A stretch of DNA of 64,000 bases, taken from the NCBI RefSeq assembly GCF_002803065.1, contig NZ_NNBL01000025.1:841-64840 (forward strand), written 5' to 3'. The position numbers and the translations under genes were made by a program. Of the stretch, positions 42,906-51,969 are shown in pieces. Source of the DNA: Streptomyces sp. CB01635. GTDB lineage: Bacteria; Actinomycetota; Actinomycetes; Streptomycetales; Streptomycetaceae. A model generated the notes under the pieces. It was not told the DNA's origin and did not search any database. It was given only the letters and a program-made list of their open reading frames with translations. Numbering within the stretch: the stretch's first letter is position 1; each line of letters begins with the position of its first letter.

Positions 42906-43733
42906 TCAGACGGACGCTATGACCCGGTCGGCCAGGATGTAGACGTTCTCGTGGCCGCAGGCGAACGTGAGCGCGTACGCGCCCGAGACACCCGAGCCGC
43001 CGAGCAGCACGGGGGACTCGCCCTCGCGCAGCGCCGCGGCCAGCTGCTCCGCGGTCTCGCGGTGGCCGGGGGTCATGCAGAGCGTCGTGCCGTCCACGAA
43101 GACGTACACGTCGAGCGTGCCGAGCGGGCCCGGGCGCACATCGGCGAGCGCGGTGCGGGCGTCGGCCAGCTCCTCCAGACACGCCACCGTCCGCTCGTGG
43201 TCGCTGCTCCCGCCCGAGACGGGCGACTGCACCGGCACGAAGTCGGGGTGCGAGGGGTGACGGCGACGGGCGGCCGCGAGCTCCGCGGATTCCCCCGCGA
43301 ACTCGTCCGCGCCCGCGTCGGCCGGCTCCACCACGGGCTCCAGGCCCGCCGCGAGACCCGGCTCGAGGCCCGCGAAATCGGCCTGGCGCGGCATGAACAG
43401 ATCGTCACCGAGCCCCAGCGCGCCACCGAGCATGGACGGTGCGTCGGAGGCGTCCCGCGCCTCCTGCGCGGCCCAGAAGGCACGCGCCTCGGCGAGCTCA
43501 CGCTCCCGCTCCTCGGCGAGGGCGTCGGCGACAGCCGCGCGTATCTCCTCGGTGTCGGGCGTGGTGCGCGCGGCGGGCACGCCACGACCGGCGCCGATGG
43601 CGCGGTCATGGGCGAGCTCGTCCCGCAGTTCGGTGATCTGCCTGCGCAGTCCGTGGACGGTGTGCAGGGCAGCGGCGCCCACGGCCGTGGCGGCGGCCGT
43701 GGTGATGAGCAAAGCAAAAGGCATGGCGCTCAC
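42906..43733 (-). CDS. Membrane-anchored hypothetical protein
   Basis: The 275-residue protein starts at GTG 43733 (GGGAG upstream); ATG 43724 is an alternative. One N-terminal helix (about 5-25, FALLITTAAATAVGAAAL) is followed by a coiled-coil segment (RRQITELRDELAHDR). An Ala/Glu-rich disordered middle leads to a compact C-terminal domain (about 185-275) with DVYVFVDGTTLCMTPGH and YALTFACGHENVYIL. I do not recognise the family. It may sit in the membrane with the folded domain in the cytoplasm. Confidence 0.6.
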   Translation of the reverse strand: MSAMPFALLITTAAATAVGAAALHTVHGLRRQITELRDELAHDRAIGAGRGVPAARTTPDTEEIRAAVADALAEERERELAEARAFWAAQEARDASDAPSMLGGALGLGDDLFMPRQADFAGLEPGLAAGLEPVVEPADAGADEFAGESAELAAARRRHPSHPDFVPVQSPVSGGSSDHERTVACLEELADARTALADVRPGPLGTLDVYVFVDGTTLCMTPGHRETAEQLAAALREGESPVLLGGSGVSGAYALTFACGHENVYILADRVIASV

Positions 43734-43891
43734 TGACGTACTCCCGGTTTCAAGTCGACCCCCGACTTCCTACATCAGCTTGAAGCCTGGACCATCCCGC
43801 TGTCAGTGCATTACGTCACGAAATGGACAGCTCTTTTGGTCGGGTGTTTAGGGGTGTTATGCCCTGAGAGCCCTGCTGACCTGCAAAAACC

Positions 43892-43928
43892 ATCTCCCCC
43901 AGGAGATACGTCACATCCTGGGGGAGAT
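43892..43928 (-). terminator. Intrinsic terminator of the thiolase gene
   Basis: The perfect 13-bp stem ATCTCCCCCAGGA/TCCTGGGGGAGAT is followed on the minus strand by GGTTTTTG, a textbook intrinsic terminator 50 bases past the thiolase stop. Confidence 0.88.
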
Positions 43929-43977
43929 TGGATCACGATTCAGCAGAGGCGCAACCCCGCCCCTCGGGCCACCAGAC

Positions 43978-45198
43978 TCAGCTGAGGCGCTCGACGACCA
44001 TCGCCATGCCCTGGCCGCCGCCGACGCACATGGTCTCCAGACCGAACTGCTTGTCGTGGAACTGGAGGCTGTTGATCAGGGTGCCGGTGATGCGGGCGCC
44101 CGTCATGCCGAAGGGGTGGCCCACGGCGATCGCGCCACCGTTGATGTTCAGCTTGTCCTCGTCGATGCCGAGGTCGCGCGCGGAGGGGATGACCTGTGCG
44201 GCGAACGCCTCGTTGATCTCGACCAGGTCGATGTCGCCGATGCCGAGCCCGGCGCGCTTCAGCGCCTGCTTCGACGCCTCTACCGGGCCGAGGCCCATGA
44301 TCTCGGGGGACAGGCCCGAGACGCCGGTGGAGACGATGCGGGCGAGCGGCGTCAGGCCGAGCTCGCGGGCCTTCGTGTCGGACATGATCACAAGGGCCGC
44401 GGCGCCGTCGTTGAGCGGGCAGCAGTTCGCGGCCGTGACCATGCCGTCGGGGCGGAACACCGGCTTCAGGCCCGAGACGCCCTCCAGCGTGACACCCGCG
44501 CGCGGACCGTCGTCCTGCGAGACGACCGTGCCGTCGGGGGTGGTGACCGGGGTGATCTCCCGCTCCCAGAAGCCGTTCTTGATGGCCTGCTCGGCCAGGT
44601 TCTGCGAACGCACGCCGAAGGCGTCCATGTCCGCGCGCGTGACGCCCTTCGTCCGCGCCAGGTTCTCGGCGGTCTGGCCCATCGCGATGTACGCGTCCGG
44701 GACGAGGCCGTCCTCGCGCGGGTCGTGCCACGAGGCGCCCTCGGACTCCGCGACGGCGGCCGTACGGGCCTCTGCCTCGGCGAACAGGGGGTTGTGCGTG
44801 TCCGGCAGCGAGTCCGAGTTGCCCTTCACGAAGCGCGACACCATCTCGACACCGGCCGAGATGAAGACGTCCCCCTCGCCGGCCTTGATCGCGTGCAGCG
44901 CCATGCGGCTGGTCTGCAGCGACGACGAGCAGTAGCGGGTGACCGTACATCCGGGCAGGTGGTCCATGCCCATCTGCACGGCCACGATGCGGCCCAGGTT
45001 GTTGCCCTGCTCGCCGCCGGGCAGACCGCAGCCGAGCATCAGGTCGTCGATGTCCCGCGGGTCGAGCTCGGGGACCTTGGCCAGCGCGGCCTGGATGATC
45101 GTGGCGGTCAGATCGTCCGGGCGCAGGTCCTTGAGGGACCCCTTGAAGGCGCGGCCGATGGGAGAGCGGGCGGTCGAGACGATCACGGCTTCGGGCAT
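43978..45198 (-). CDS. Acetyl-CoA C-acyltransferase (thiolase)
   Basis: The 406-residue enzyme starts at ATG 45198 after TTGGAG; a longer reading frame lacks an RBS. Thiolase signatures are present: nucleophile Cys in TRYCSSSLQTSRMA (about 94), INEAFAAQ, GGAIAVGHPFGMTGAR with the catalytic His, and CVGGGQGMAMV with the second Cys. It acts in fatty-acid beta-oxidation or in acetoacetyl-CoA chemistry; sequence alone favours the degradative FadA-like type. The upstream gap (45199-45371) holds an AAGCGCTT palindrome of a kind seen at TetR-controlled fatty-acid genes. Confidence 0.92.
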   Translation of the reverse strand: MPEAVIVSTARSPIGRAFKGSLKDLRPDDLTATIIQAALAKVPELDPRDIDDLMLGCGLPGGEQGNNLGRIVAVQMGMDHLPGCTVTRYCSSSLQTSRMALHAIKAGEGDVFISAGVEMVSRFVKGNSDSLPDTHNPLFAEAEARTAAVAESEGASWHDPREDGLVPDAYIAMGQTAENLARTKGVTRADMDAFGVRSQNLAEQAIKNGFWEREITPVTTPDGTVVSQDDGPRAGVTLEGVSGLKPVFRPDGMVTAANCCPLNDGAAALVIMSDTKARELGLTPLARIVSTGVSGLSPEIMGLGPVEASKQALKRAGLGIGDIDLVEINEAFAAQVIPSARDLGIDEDKLNINGGAIAVGHPFGMTGARITGTLINSLQFHDKQFGLETMCVGGGQGMAMVVERLS

Positions 45199-45371
45199 CA
45201 CGGCTCCAAGAGGTCTACGCGTACGAGCTATTCGCCTACCAGCTGGGAAGTTACCTTCACGTACTGTCCGGGTCACCGGTGTGCGCGTGTGACTCCCACC
45301 GCATTTTTCTAAGCGCTTGCTCAGGGCTCCGCCAGGGTAGGGGGAGCCTGGCTCGGGGGTGCCACAGGGCC

Positions 45372-46403
45372 CTAGATGTTCAGCGGTGTCGGGTCCTGCG
45401 TCGTCAGACGCCGGCGCCTACGACGCTTCAGCAAAGCCCACGGCCCCCTCGGACCCGTCGGCATCGCCGGCGTCACCTCCGTGCCGCCCTCTCCGGCCGC
45501 CTGGGCCGCCGCCCTGGCCACCGGCAGGAAACCCTCGCGCCGCGACACGTCCGGACGCTCCTCCTCCGGCCACAGCCCCAGCGACGCGCACAGCGTCGGC
45601 AGCACCGCCATCGCCGCCGTCGCATACCCCTCCGCCGACGGGTGGAAGTTGTCGGGACCGAACAGCTCCCGTGGGTTCGCCAGGAACTCCGGGCCGAGCA
45701 GGTCGCCCAGCGACACCGTGCGCCCGCCCTGCTCCACCGTGCCGATCGTCTGCGCCGCCGCCAGCTGCCGCGAGGCCCGCCGGGCCAGATACCGCAGCGG
45801 CTGGTTCACGGGCTCGATCGTGCCCAGATCCGGGCACGTCCCCACGACCACCTCCGCACCCGCCGTACGCAGCCTGCGCACCGCCGCCGACAGATGGCGC
45901 ACCGAGCGGGTCGCCGGCATCCGGTGCGTCACGTCGTTCGCGCCGATCATCACGACGCACACGTCGGGCACCCAGTCCGGATCCGAGAGGATCACCGCGA
46001 CCTGACGGTCCAGATCGTCGGACCTGGCGCCCGGCAGCGCCACGTTGCGCAGCTCCACCGGCCGCTCGGCCACCGCCGCGAGCCCCGAGGCGAGCAGCGC
46101 GCCCGGGGTCTGCCGGGCCCGGTGCACGCCCTGCCCCGCCGCCGTCGAGTCACCCAGCATCGCGAACCGCAGCGGCTCCGTCTCCGCCACCTCCGCGGCC
46201 GGACGCTCGGCGAACACCCTCCCGTAGAGACCGTTCGCGGACGGGACCTGCACGCCTCCCCTGTTGTGGTTGCCCACCTGCCGCTTCGCCAGTTGGACCT
46301 CCGCGATCACCAGACCGACCGCGGCCGCGCCGACCAGACCGATACCACCGCCGCCGTACGCCGCGCCCGCGGCGATCCGCCGTGCCACCCTCGCCCTCGA
46401 CAT
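45372..46403 (-). CDS. SGNH/GDSL hydrolase, membrane-anchored
   Basis: The 343-residue protein has an N-terminal hydrophobic helix (about 11-35, AAGAAYGGGGIGLVGAAAVGLVIAE). The SGNH fold follows: block I MLGDSTAAGQG with the nucleophile Ser (about 84), Gly block LPGARSDD, Asn block VVMIGANDV and the DNFHPSAEGYA Asp-His pair (about 275). Predicted to be an esterase or lipase facing outward at the membrane. The C-terminus is Arg-rich. It is divergent from cbs; the thiolase gene lies downstream on the same strand after 173 bp. Confidence 0.85.
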   Translation of the reverse strand: MSRARVARRIAAGAAYGGGGIGLVGAAAVGLVIAEVQLAKRQVGNHNRGGVQVPSANGLYGRVFAERPAAEVAETEPLRFAMLGDSTAAGQGVHRARQTPGALLASGLAAVAERPVELRNVALPGARSDDLDRQVAVILSDPDWVPDVCVVMIGANDVTHRMPATRSVRHLSAAVRRLRTAGAEVVVGTCPDLGTIEPVNQPLRYLARRASRQLAAAQTIGTVEQGGRTVSLGDLLGPEFLANPRELFGPDNFHPSAEGYATAAMAVLPTLCASLGLWPEEERPDVSRREGFLPVARAAAQAAGEGGTEVTPAMPTGPRGPWALLKRRRRRRLTTQDPTPLNI

Positions 46404-46574
46404 ACGTCGCAGCCACCTGCCTCTGCGTAGTCCTTTTCAGCCGTACATCCAGTCATTGCCCCGTAAGTACGGTCGGCCAATCGCAACAGGCGATGAAGGG
46501 GCGGCACTCGGCTTACGCTGACCGCACATCACATCGCGGATCCCTCACAGATCCATCGCAGCCCGGAGACAACG

Positions 46575-47972
46575 GTGCAATTCCACGACTCGATGATCAG
46601 CCTCGTCGGCAACACCCCGCTCGTGAGGCTCAACAGCGTGACCGAAGGCATTCAGGCAACCGTCCTGGCCAAGGTCGAGTACTTCAACCCCGGCGGTTCG
46701 GTGAAGGACCGCATCGCCGTGCGAATGATCGAGGCGGCGGAGGAGAGCGGCGCGCTCAAGCCCGGCGGCACGATCGTGGAGCCGACCAGCGGCAACACGG
46801 GCGTCGGCCTGGCCATCGTGGCCCAGCAGAAGGGGTACAAGTGCATCTTCGTGTGCCCCGACAAGGTCTCCACGGACAAGATCAACGTGCTGCGGGCGTA
46901 CGGCGCGGAGGTCGTCGTCTGCCCGACGGCCGTGGACCCGGAACACCCGGACTCGTACTACAACGTCTCCGACCGGCTCGTGCGTGAGACGCCCGGGGCC
47001 TGGAAGCCGGACCAGTACAGCAACCCCAACAACCCCCTCTCGCACTATCACTCCACCGGCCCCGAGCTGTGGGAGCAGACGGAGGGCGAGATCACGCACT
47101 TCGTGGCGGGCGTCGGCACGGGCGGCACGATCTCCGGCACCGGCCGCTATCTGAAGGACGCGAGCGAGGGCCGCGTACAGGTCATCGGCGCCGACCCGGA
47201 GGGCTCGGTGTACTCCGGCGGCTCCGGCCGCCCGTACCTCGTGGAGGGCGTGGGCGAGGACTTCTGGCCGACGGCGTACGACCGCACGGTCGCGGACGAG
47301 ATCGTCGCGGTCTCCGACAAGGACTCCTTCCAGATGACCCGCCGGCTCGCCAAGGAGGAGGGCCTCCTCGTGGGCGGCTCCTGCGGCATGGCAGTCGTAG
47401 CGGCGCTCCGCGTGGCGGAGCGCCTCGGCCCCCAGGACGTGGTGGTGGTCCTCCTCCCGGACAGCGGCCGCGGCTACCTCAGCAAGATCTTCAATGATGA
47501 GTGGATGGCCGACTACGGCTTCCTCGCCGACACGGGCACGAGCGCGCGCGTGGGCGACGTGCTCCAGGACAAGGAGGGCGGCGCGCTGCCGTCACTCGTC
47601 CACATGCACCCGGAGGAGACCGTCGGCGAGGCGATCGAGGTGCTGCGCGAGTACGGCGTCTCGCAGATGCCCATCGTGAAGCCGGGCGCCGGCCACCCGG
47701 ACGTGATGGCGGCCGAGGTCATCGGGTCCGTCGTCGAACGGGAGCTGCTCGACGCCCTGTTCACGCAGCGCGCCTCGCTCGGCGACCCGCTGGAGAAGCA
47801 CATGTCGGCCCCGCTGCCACAGGTCGGCTCGGGCGAGCCGGTGGAGGACCTGATGTCGGTGCTCGGCTCCGCGGACGCCGCGATCGTCCTGGTGGAGGGC
47901 AAGCCCAAGGGTGTGGTCAGCCGCCAGGACCTGTTGTCCTTCCTCGCGAAGAGCGCGAGCGGCGGGAAGTAA
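46575..47972 (+). CDS. Cystathionine beta-synthase
   Basis: The 465-residue protein starts at GTG 46575. The PLP domain (about 1-315) contains PGGSVKDRIAVRMIE with the Schiff-base Lys, the TSGNTGVGLA substrate loop, GTGGTISGTGRYLK (PLP phosphate) and GLLVGGSCG. Two CBS domains follow (about 335-455), the usual regulatory module of CBS enzymes. It condenses serine (or O-acetylserine) with homocysteine to cystathionine in reverse transsulfuration. The missing haem-binding N-terminus is normal for bacteria. Confidence 0.93.
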   Translation: MQFHDSMISLVGNTPLVRLNSVTEGIQATVLAKVEYFNPGGSVKDRIAVRMIEAAEESGALKPGGTIVEPTSGNTGVGLAIVAQQKGYKCIFVCPDKVSTDKINVLRAYGAEVVVCPTAVDPEHPDSYYNVSDRLVRETPGAWKPDQYSNPNNPLSHYHSTGPELWEQTEGEITHFVAGVGTGGTISGTGRYLKDASEGRVQVIGADPEGSVYSGGSGRPYLVEGVGEDFWPTAYDRTVADEIVAVSDKDSFQMTRRLAKEEGLLVGGSCGMAVVAALRVAERLGPQDVVVVLLPDSGRGYLSKIFNDEWMADYGFLADTGTSARVGDVLQDKEGGALPSLVHMHPEETVGEAIEVLREYGVSQMPIVKPGAGHPDVMAAEVIGSVVERELLDALFTQRASLGDPLEKHMSAPLPQVGSGEPVEDLMSVLGSADAAIVLVEGKPKGVVSRQDLLSFLAKSASGGK

Positions 47973-48188
47973 CGGGAGCGGGTTCGTGCAATCGGTACGA
48001 GCGCGACACGTGCGCGCAGCACCCGCTTAACACGGGTCCGGCACATTGGTGGGTGTCGGCAGGGGTGGGAGCGGCTCCCCGCCCAGGCCGGCACCGTAGC
48101 GGCGTCAAGGACCTCCGGAGCGGCTCCCGGACCTCCACGGACGCCTGCGGACGCGGTGACCCGGTCCTGACCCGGTTCCGTGTCCTTC

Positions 48189-48241
48189 GCGGGGACCGCC
48201 GTCGTCCCGCCCCCCGTTCACGGGGGTGCGGCGGTCCCCGC
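48189..48241. terminator. Nested hairpin terminator
   Basis: A 13-bp outer stem GCGGGGACCGCCG/CGGCGGTCCCCGC encloses an inner CCCCCGttcaCGGGGG hairpin. It lies in the 310-bp gap between the convergent cbs and rpiR-type genes; the first 200 bp of the gap show nothing recognisable. Confidence 0.75.
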
Positions 48242-48250
48242 GCAACACTC

Positions 48251-48277
48251 TTCTGAGCCTTCTGAGCCTTCTGAGCG
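48251..48277. repeat. Three tandem 9-bp repeats
   Basis: TTCTGAGCC occurs three times head to tail, the last as TTCTGAGCG, just beyond the stop of the RpiR-type gene. No function is evident. Confidence 0.8.
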
Positions 48278-48282
48278 CTCTT

Positions 48283-49116
48283 CTATTCGACGAACAGGCT
48301 CCGTTCCGCGGCGCGCACGTCGAATTCCTCCAGGCGGGCCTGCGCCTCGGGCAGGTTGTCGCACATCGCTTCCAGGAGTACGCGGCCGAGCAGCATCGGT
48401 GAGCACGCCGTGTCGAAGGCGAGGCCCTCGCCGACCGCGGCGGGCAGGAGCAGGTCCGAGTGCTTGGCGACGGGGGCGAAGGCCGAGTCGGCGACGGTGA
48501 TCACGGTGAGGCCGGCCGACTTGGCGTAGGCGAGCGCGTCGACGACTTCCTTGGGGTGGCGGGGGAGCGCGAAGCAGAGGAGCGCGGTGGCTCCGGCGCG
48601 GACCGCGGCGTCGACGCGGTCGGCGAGCATCGTGCCGCCCTCGTCGAGGAGCCGTACGTCGGGGTGGACCTTCGCCGCGAAGTACGAGAACCCGTAGGCC
48701 TGGGAGGCCGCGGCGCGCAGGCCGAGGACGAGGAGCGGGCGGGAGGCGGCGAGGAGGCGGCCCGCGCGTTCGATCGGGGCGGGGTCGGCGAGGAGCTGGG
48801 CGAGGTGGCGCAGGTTCTCGATCTCGGCCTCGACGGCCTGCTGGTACTCGTTGGCCGAGGCGGGGGTGGCGGGTTCGGCGGGGGCGACCTCGCGCAGGTG
48901 TTTGCGCAGGGCGGGGTAGCCGTCGAAGCCGAGTGCCACGGCGAAGCGGGTGACGGAGGGCTGGCTGACTCCCGCGAGTTCGGCGAGTTCCACGGAGGAG
49001 AGGAACGGGACGTCGGCGGCGCGGCGCACCATGCAGTGGGCGATGCGGCGCTGAGTGGGTGTCAGGCGGTGGACCTCGAAGAGCTGTTGGAGTCGTGCGG
49101 CAGGGCTGTCGTTCAT
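48283..49116 (-). CDS. MurR/RpiR family transcriptional regulator
   Basis: The 277-residue protein has an N-terminal HTH_6 domain (about 1-80; FLSSVELAELAGVSQPSVTRFAVALGF) and a C-terminal SIS domain (about 110-260; PLLVLGLRAAASQAYGFSYFAAK, ALLCFALPRHPKEVVDAL). SIS domains normally bind phosphosugars but regulators of this type also control amino-acid and amine catabolism. Its ATG overlaps the TGA of the lyase gene (ATGA), so it is made from the lyase transcript and is the prime candidate to control the lyase and the divergent ABC importer. Confidence 0.88.
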   Translation of the reverse strand: MNDSPAARLQQLFEVHRLTPTQRRIAHCMVRRAADVPFLSSVELAELAGVSQPSVTRFAVALGFDGYPALRKHLREVAPAEPATPASANEYQQAVEAEIENLRHLAQLLADPAPIERAGRLLAASRPLLVLGLRAAASQAYGFSYFAAKVHPDVRLLDEGGTMLADRVDAAVRAGATALLCFALPRHPKEVVDALAYAKSAGLTVITVADSAFAPVAKHSDLLLPAAVGEGLAFDTACSPMLLGRVLLEAMCDNLPEAQARLEEFDVRAAERSLFVE

Positions 49117-50696
49117 TCCGTCCCCCCAGGGCGGTCTGATCCGGCTGTTGCGGTGGCTGTGGCCGGTCCGTCTGTTCCGTCGGCGATGCGGGTGAAGCTG
49201 TCCAGGAGTCCCGCCGCGGCCCGGGTGACATCTTCCGTCAGGGGGCGGTCGGTTGCGTCCTGGTCGAGGACCGTATCCGCGAGGGCGAAGGCGCGGCCGA
49301 CCGGGAGTTCGGGGTCGGGGTGCATGTCGCGCTGGCGCAACGCCCGTACGGCGGCGACGAGTTCGCAGCCGACGACGAGGCGGTAGGCATCACAGATGCG
49401 CAGGGTCTGGCGGGCGGCGAGGGATGCGAAGCTGGCCTGTTCCTCGACGCCGCGGGAGAGGACCGCGTGGCCGAGTGACGCGGGGGCGGCGAAGGCGCGC
49501 AGGTCGCCGAGGGCCGCTCCGGCCGCGTATTCGAGGATCATCACGCCCGAGGAGGCGGGTTCGCCGTCGGCGAGGAAGGGGCGCAGACGGGTGTAGGCCG
49601 GTTCGTTGAGGGTGGACAGGCGTGAGGTGGAGAGCCGGGCGACCTGGGCGATGGCGAGCCTGAAGTGGTCGAGTGCCAGGGCGAGTTGGGCCATGTAGAA
49701 GCCGCCGTGGTGGTAGGCGGCCATGTCCTGGGGGGAGATGAGGGGGTTCTCGGCGGCGGCGTTGATCTCGACGGTGAGTACGTCTTCGAGGGCGTCGGCG
49801 GCGTCCTGGGCGGGGCCGTGGATCTGGGGGACGCAGCGGAAGCCGTACGGGTCCTGGATGCGGCCCAGCGGCGGGGTCGGGCGTTCGGGGGCCCCGAGGA
49901 TCGCGCGCATGCGGGCGGCGACGGCGTACGAGCCGCGGTGGTGGCGGGCCTCGTGGACGGGTAGGGCGTACGCCTCGTAGGAGCCGTCGACGGCCAGCAG
50001 GGAGAGTGCGGCGACGAGCTGGGTGGCGGAGATCAGGTCGCGCAGTTCGTGGAGTGCGAGGGCCGACTGGCCGAGGGTGAGGGCGTTGCTGCTGATGAGG
50101 GCGAGGGCGTCGTTGTTGTCGAGGGGCTGGGCGTCGGGGGCGCCGTCGCCGCGCCAGGGGTGTTCGCCGGCGAGGGCGAGGCCCATCTGGGCGAGGGCGG
50201 CGATGTCGCCGGTGCCGACGGAGCCGAACTCGTTGACGACGGGGTAGGCGCCGGTCTCCAGGGCTTCGCAGAGCGCGGTGACGACGGTGGGGCGCAGTCC
50301 CGCGCCGCCGGCGAGGAGCTGGTTGGCGCGGACGGCTAGCATGGCGCGGACCTGCCGTGCGGGCAGCTCGTCGCCGATGGCGCCGGCGTGGCTGCGGAGC
50401 AGGCGCAGGCCGTGGTCGGCGGCGGCCTCGGTGGGCACGTCCTCGTTCCGGTTCGCGCCGACGCCGGTGGAGCGGCCGTAGACGCGGCCCCAGGCGGCGA
50501 TCTCGCGGGCGGCGTTCCAGGACTCCTCGACGCGCTTCATGGCATCGGTGCCGGGCACGGGCCGGGCGGCGGAGTCGGCCAGGCGTACGACGTCGGGCAC
50601 GGGGAGACCGTGTCCGTCGAGCACGACGACGGGCGTGAGGCCCGGGGTGGCCGTCATTCGGGGCTTACCCGCGGTGTCCGCGATGTGAGACGACAT
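49113..50696 (-). CDS. HAL/PAL-fold aromatic amino acid lyase-like protein lacking the Ala-Ser-Gly MIO motif
   Basis: The 527-residue protein keeps many HAL/PAL landmarks: Tyr73 in VYGRSTGVG, N204 in LISSNALTLGQ, QDPYGFRCVPQIHG (281-294), NPLI with HHGGFYMAQ (317-336) and Glu419 in GVEEQASF. The cofactor site, however, reads GSVGTGD (158-164) instead of GSVGASGD, one residue shorter and without Ala-Ser-Gly. A normal MIO group should not form. MIO-less relatives such as ergothionase eliminate trimethylamine from betaine amino acids. ATG 50696 is preferred (GAGGAGGG about 11 bases upstream); TTG 50717 and ATG 50657 are alternatives. Histidine ammonia-lyase proper would be the default automatic label and may be wrong. 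Confidence 0.7.
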   Translation of the reverse strand: MSSHIADTAGKPRMTATPGLTPVVVLDGHGLPVPDVVRLADSAARPVPGTDAMKRVEESWNAAREIAAWGRVYGRSTGVGANRNEDVPTEAAADHGLRLLRSHAGAIGDELPARQVRAMLAVRANQLLAGGAGLRPTVVTALCEALETGAYPVVNEFGSVGTGDIAALAQMGLALAGEHPWRGDGAPDAQPLDNNDALALISSNALTLGQSALALHELRDLISATQLVAALSLLAVDGSYEAYALPVHEARHHRGSYAVAARMRAILGAPERPTPPLGRIQDPYGFRCVPQIHGPAQDAADALEDVLTVEINAAAENPLISPQDMAAYHHGGFYMAQLALALDHFRLAIAQVARLSTSRLSTLNEPAYTRLRPFLADGEPASSGVMILEYAAGAALGDLRAFAAPASLGHAVLSRGVEEQASFASLAARQTLRICDAYRLVVGCELVAAVRALRQRDMHPDPELPVGRAFALADTVLDQDATDRPLTEDVTRAAAGLLDSFTRIADGTDGPATATATAGSDRPGGTE

Positions 50697-50784
50697 GGTG
50701 CGCCAAACCCTCCTCAAACGGACGTCTTGTCTCGTTCCTCGGCCGCGTTAACCAGCGATTTACCTGGTGATGTGCGCCGAGGCA

Positions 50785-50830
50785 TTGACAACTTATTCAG
50801 ATACAGAGAACTCTGCATGACGATATGCAG
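50785..50830. promoter_or_regulatory. Divergent promoter/operator of lyase and ABC importer
   Basis: A TTGACA box (50785-50790) is followed by TATTCAGA (50794-50801), the palindrome CAGAG-AA-CTCTG (50804-50815) and CTGCAT-N6-ATGCAG (50813-50830). They lie 20-65 bases ahead of the ABC ATPase start and within the 154-bp divergent gap. A clear -10 box at canonical spacing is not visible. The RpiR-type protein is the likely binder. Confidence 0.55.
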
Positions 50831-50850
50831 CCCGGGCAAGGGGACTCCAC

Positions 50851-51969
50851 ATGATCCAGTTCGATACGGTCCACAAACGCTTCCCGAACGGCACGACGGC
50901 AGTGCACGACCTGACGCTCGACATGCCGGAAGGGGGCGTGACCGTCTTCGTCGGGTCTTCCGGTTGCGGCAAGACGACCAGTCTGCGGATGATCAACCGG
51001 ATGGTCGACCCGACCTCCGGCACCATCCGCGTCGGCGGCCGTGACGTCCTTGAGCAGGACGCGGCCGAGCTGCGCCGCTCCATCGGGTACGTCATCCAGC
51101 AGTCCGGCCTCTTCCCGCACCGCACCGTCCTCGACAACATCGCGACGGTGCCGCTCCTGCTCGGCTGGGGCCGGCGCAAGGCGCGGGCGCGGGCGGCCGA
51201 GCTCCTGGAGACCGTCGGCCTCACCGCCGAGGCCGGCAAGCGCTACCCGCACCAGCTCTCCGGCGGCCAGCAGCAGCGCGTCGGCGTGGCCCGCGCGCTC
51301 GCCGCCGACCCGCCGGTGCTGCTCATGGACGAACCGTTCGGCGCGGTCGACCCCGTCGTACGTACTCAGCTCCAGGACGAACTCCTGCGCCTCCAGCAGG
51401 AGTTGAACAAGACCATCGTCTTCGTCACGCACGACATCGACGAGGCCGTACGGCTCGGCGACCGGATAGCCGTCTTCCGCACGGGCGGTCACCTCGTCCA
51501 GTGCGCGCCGCCCGCCGAGCTGCTGGCCCGCCCCGCGGACGACTTCGTCGCCGACTTCCTGGGCGCCGAGCGCGGCCTGAAGCTGCTGTCCCTGACCACG
51601 CTCGCGGACGTCGGCCAAGGGCCGGCCCCGGAGGGCACCGGCTGGGAACTGGTCCTCGACGCGGCCCGCAAGCCGCTGCTGTGGCGCGACGAGGGCACCT
51701 CCGCCGAGGTGCCGGTGCGCCCGCTGCGGGACACGGACTCGCTCCTGTCGGCGCTGAACGAGTCGCTCGCGGCGCCCGGCGGCCTCGTGGCCAGGGTCGA
51801 CGCGGCCGGCGTCCTGACCGGCGTAACGTCCCGCGACGAGATCCACGACCGCGCGGGCCTCGCCCACATAGCCGCCGGCACCCGCGTGGACGCGCCCGAG
51901 GCCGCCGACGACACCGGCGTCCACAAGGACGACACGGACGTCCAGAAGGACTCGGACGTGGCCTCATGA
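50851..51969 (+). CDS. Quaternary-amine ABC importer ATPase (OpuCA/ProV-like)
   Basis: The 372-residue ATPase has Walker A VGSSGCGKTTSLRMINR, the family-typical QQSGLFPHRTVLDNIATVP Q-loop, signature LSGGQQQRVGVARALA and LLMDEPFGAVDPVVRTQLQ. The C-terminal 110 residues are a degenerate CBS-like region (VPVRPLRDTDSLLSALNE ... VARVDAAGVLTGVTSRDE), as in OpuCA. It drives uptake of choline, glycine betaine, carnitine or related cations. AAGGGG precedes the ATG. Its stop overlaps the next start (ATGA). Confidence 0.9.
   Translation: MIQFDTVHKRFPNGTTAVHDLTLDMPEGGVTVFVGSSGCGKTTSLRMINRMVDPTSGTIRVGGRDVLEQDAAELRRSIGYVIQQSGLFPHRTVLDNIATVPLLLGWGRRKARARAAELLETVGLTAEAGKRYPHQLSGGQQQRVGVARALAADPPVLLMDEPFGAVDPVVRTQLQDELLRLQQELNKTIVFVTHDIDEAVRLGDRIAVFRTGGHLVQCAPPAELLARPADDFVADFLGAERGLKLLSLTTLADVGQGPAPEGTGWELVLDAARKPLLWRDEGTSAEVPVRPLRDTDSLLSALNESLAAPGGLVARVDAAGVLTGVTSRDEIHDRAGLAHIAAGTRVDAPEAADDTGVHKDDTDVQKDSDVAS

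Noticed and set aside
45310..45325. AAGCGCTT palindrome upstream of the thiolase gene as a defined FadR-type operator
   Set aside because: It is only 8 bp long, lies more than 100 bp from the start, and no regulator is adjacent; noted under the thiolase gene only.
48251..48277. CRISPR-like short repeats
   Set aside because: Only three contiguous 9-bp units with no spacers; no cas genes in the window.
49113..50696. Naming the lyase hutH or ergothionase
   Set aside because: The MIO triad is missing, which argues against hutH. I cannot verify the ergothionase catalytic residues by eye, so neither symbol is given.
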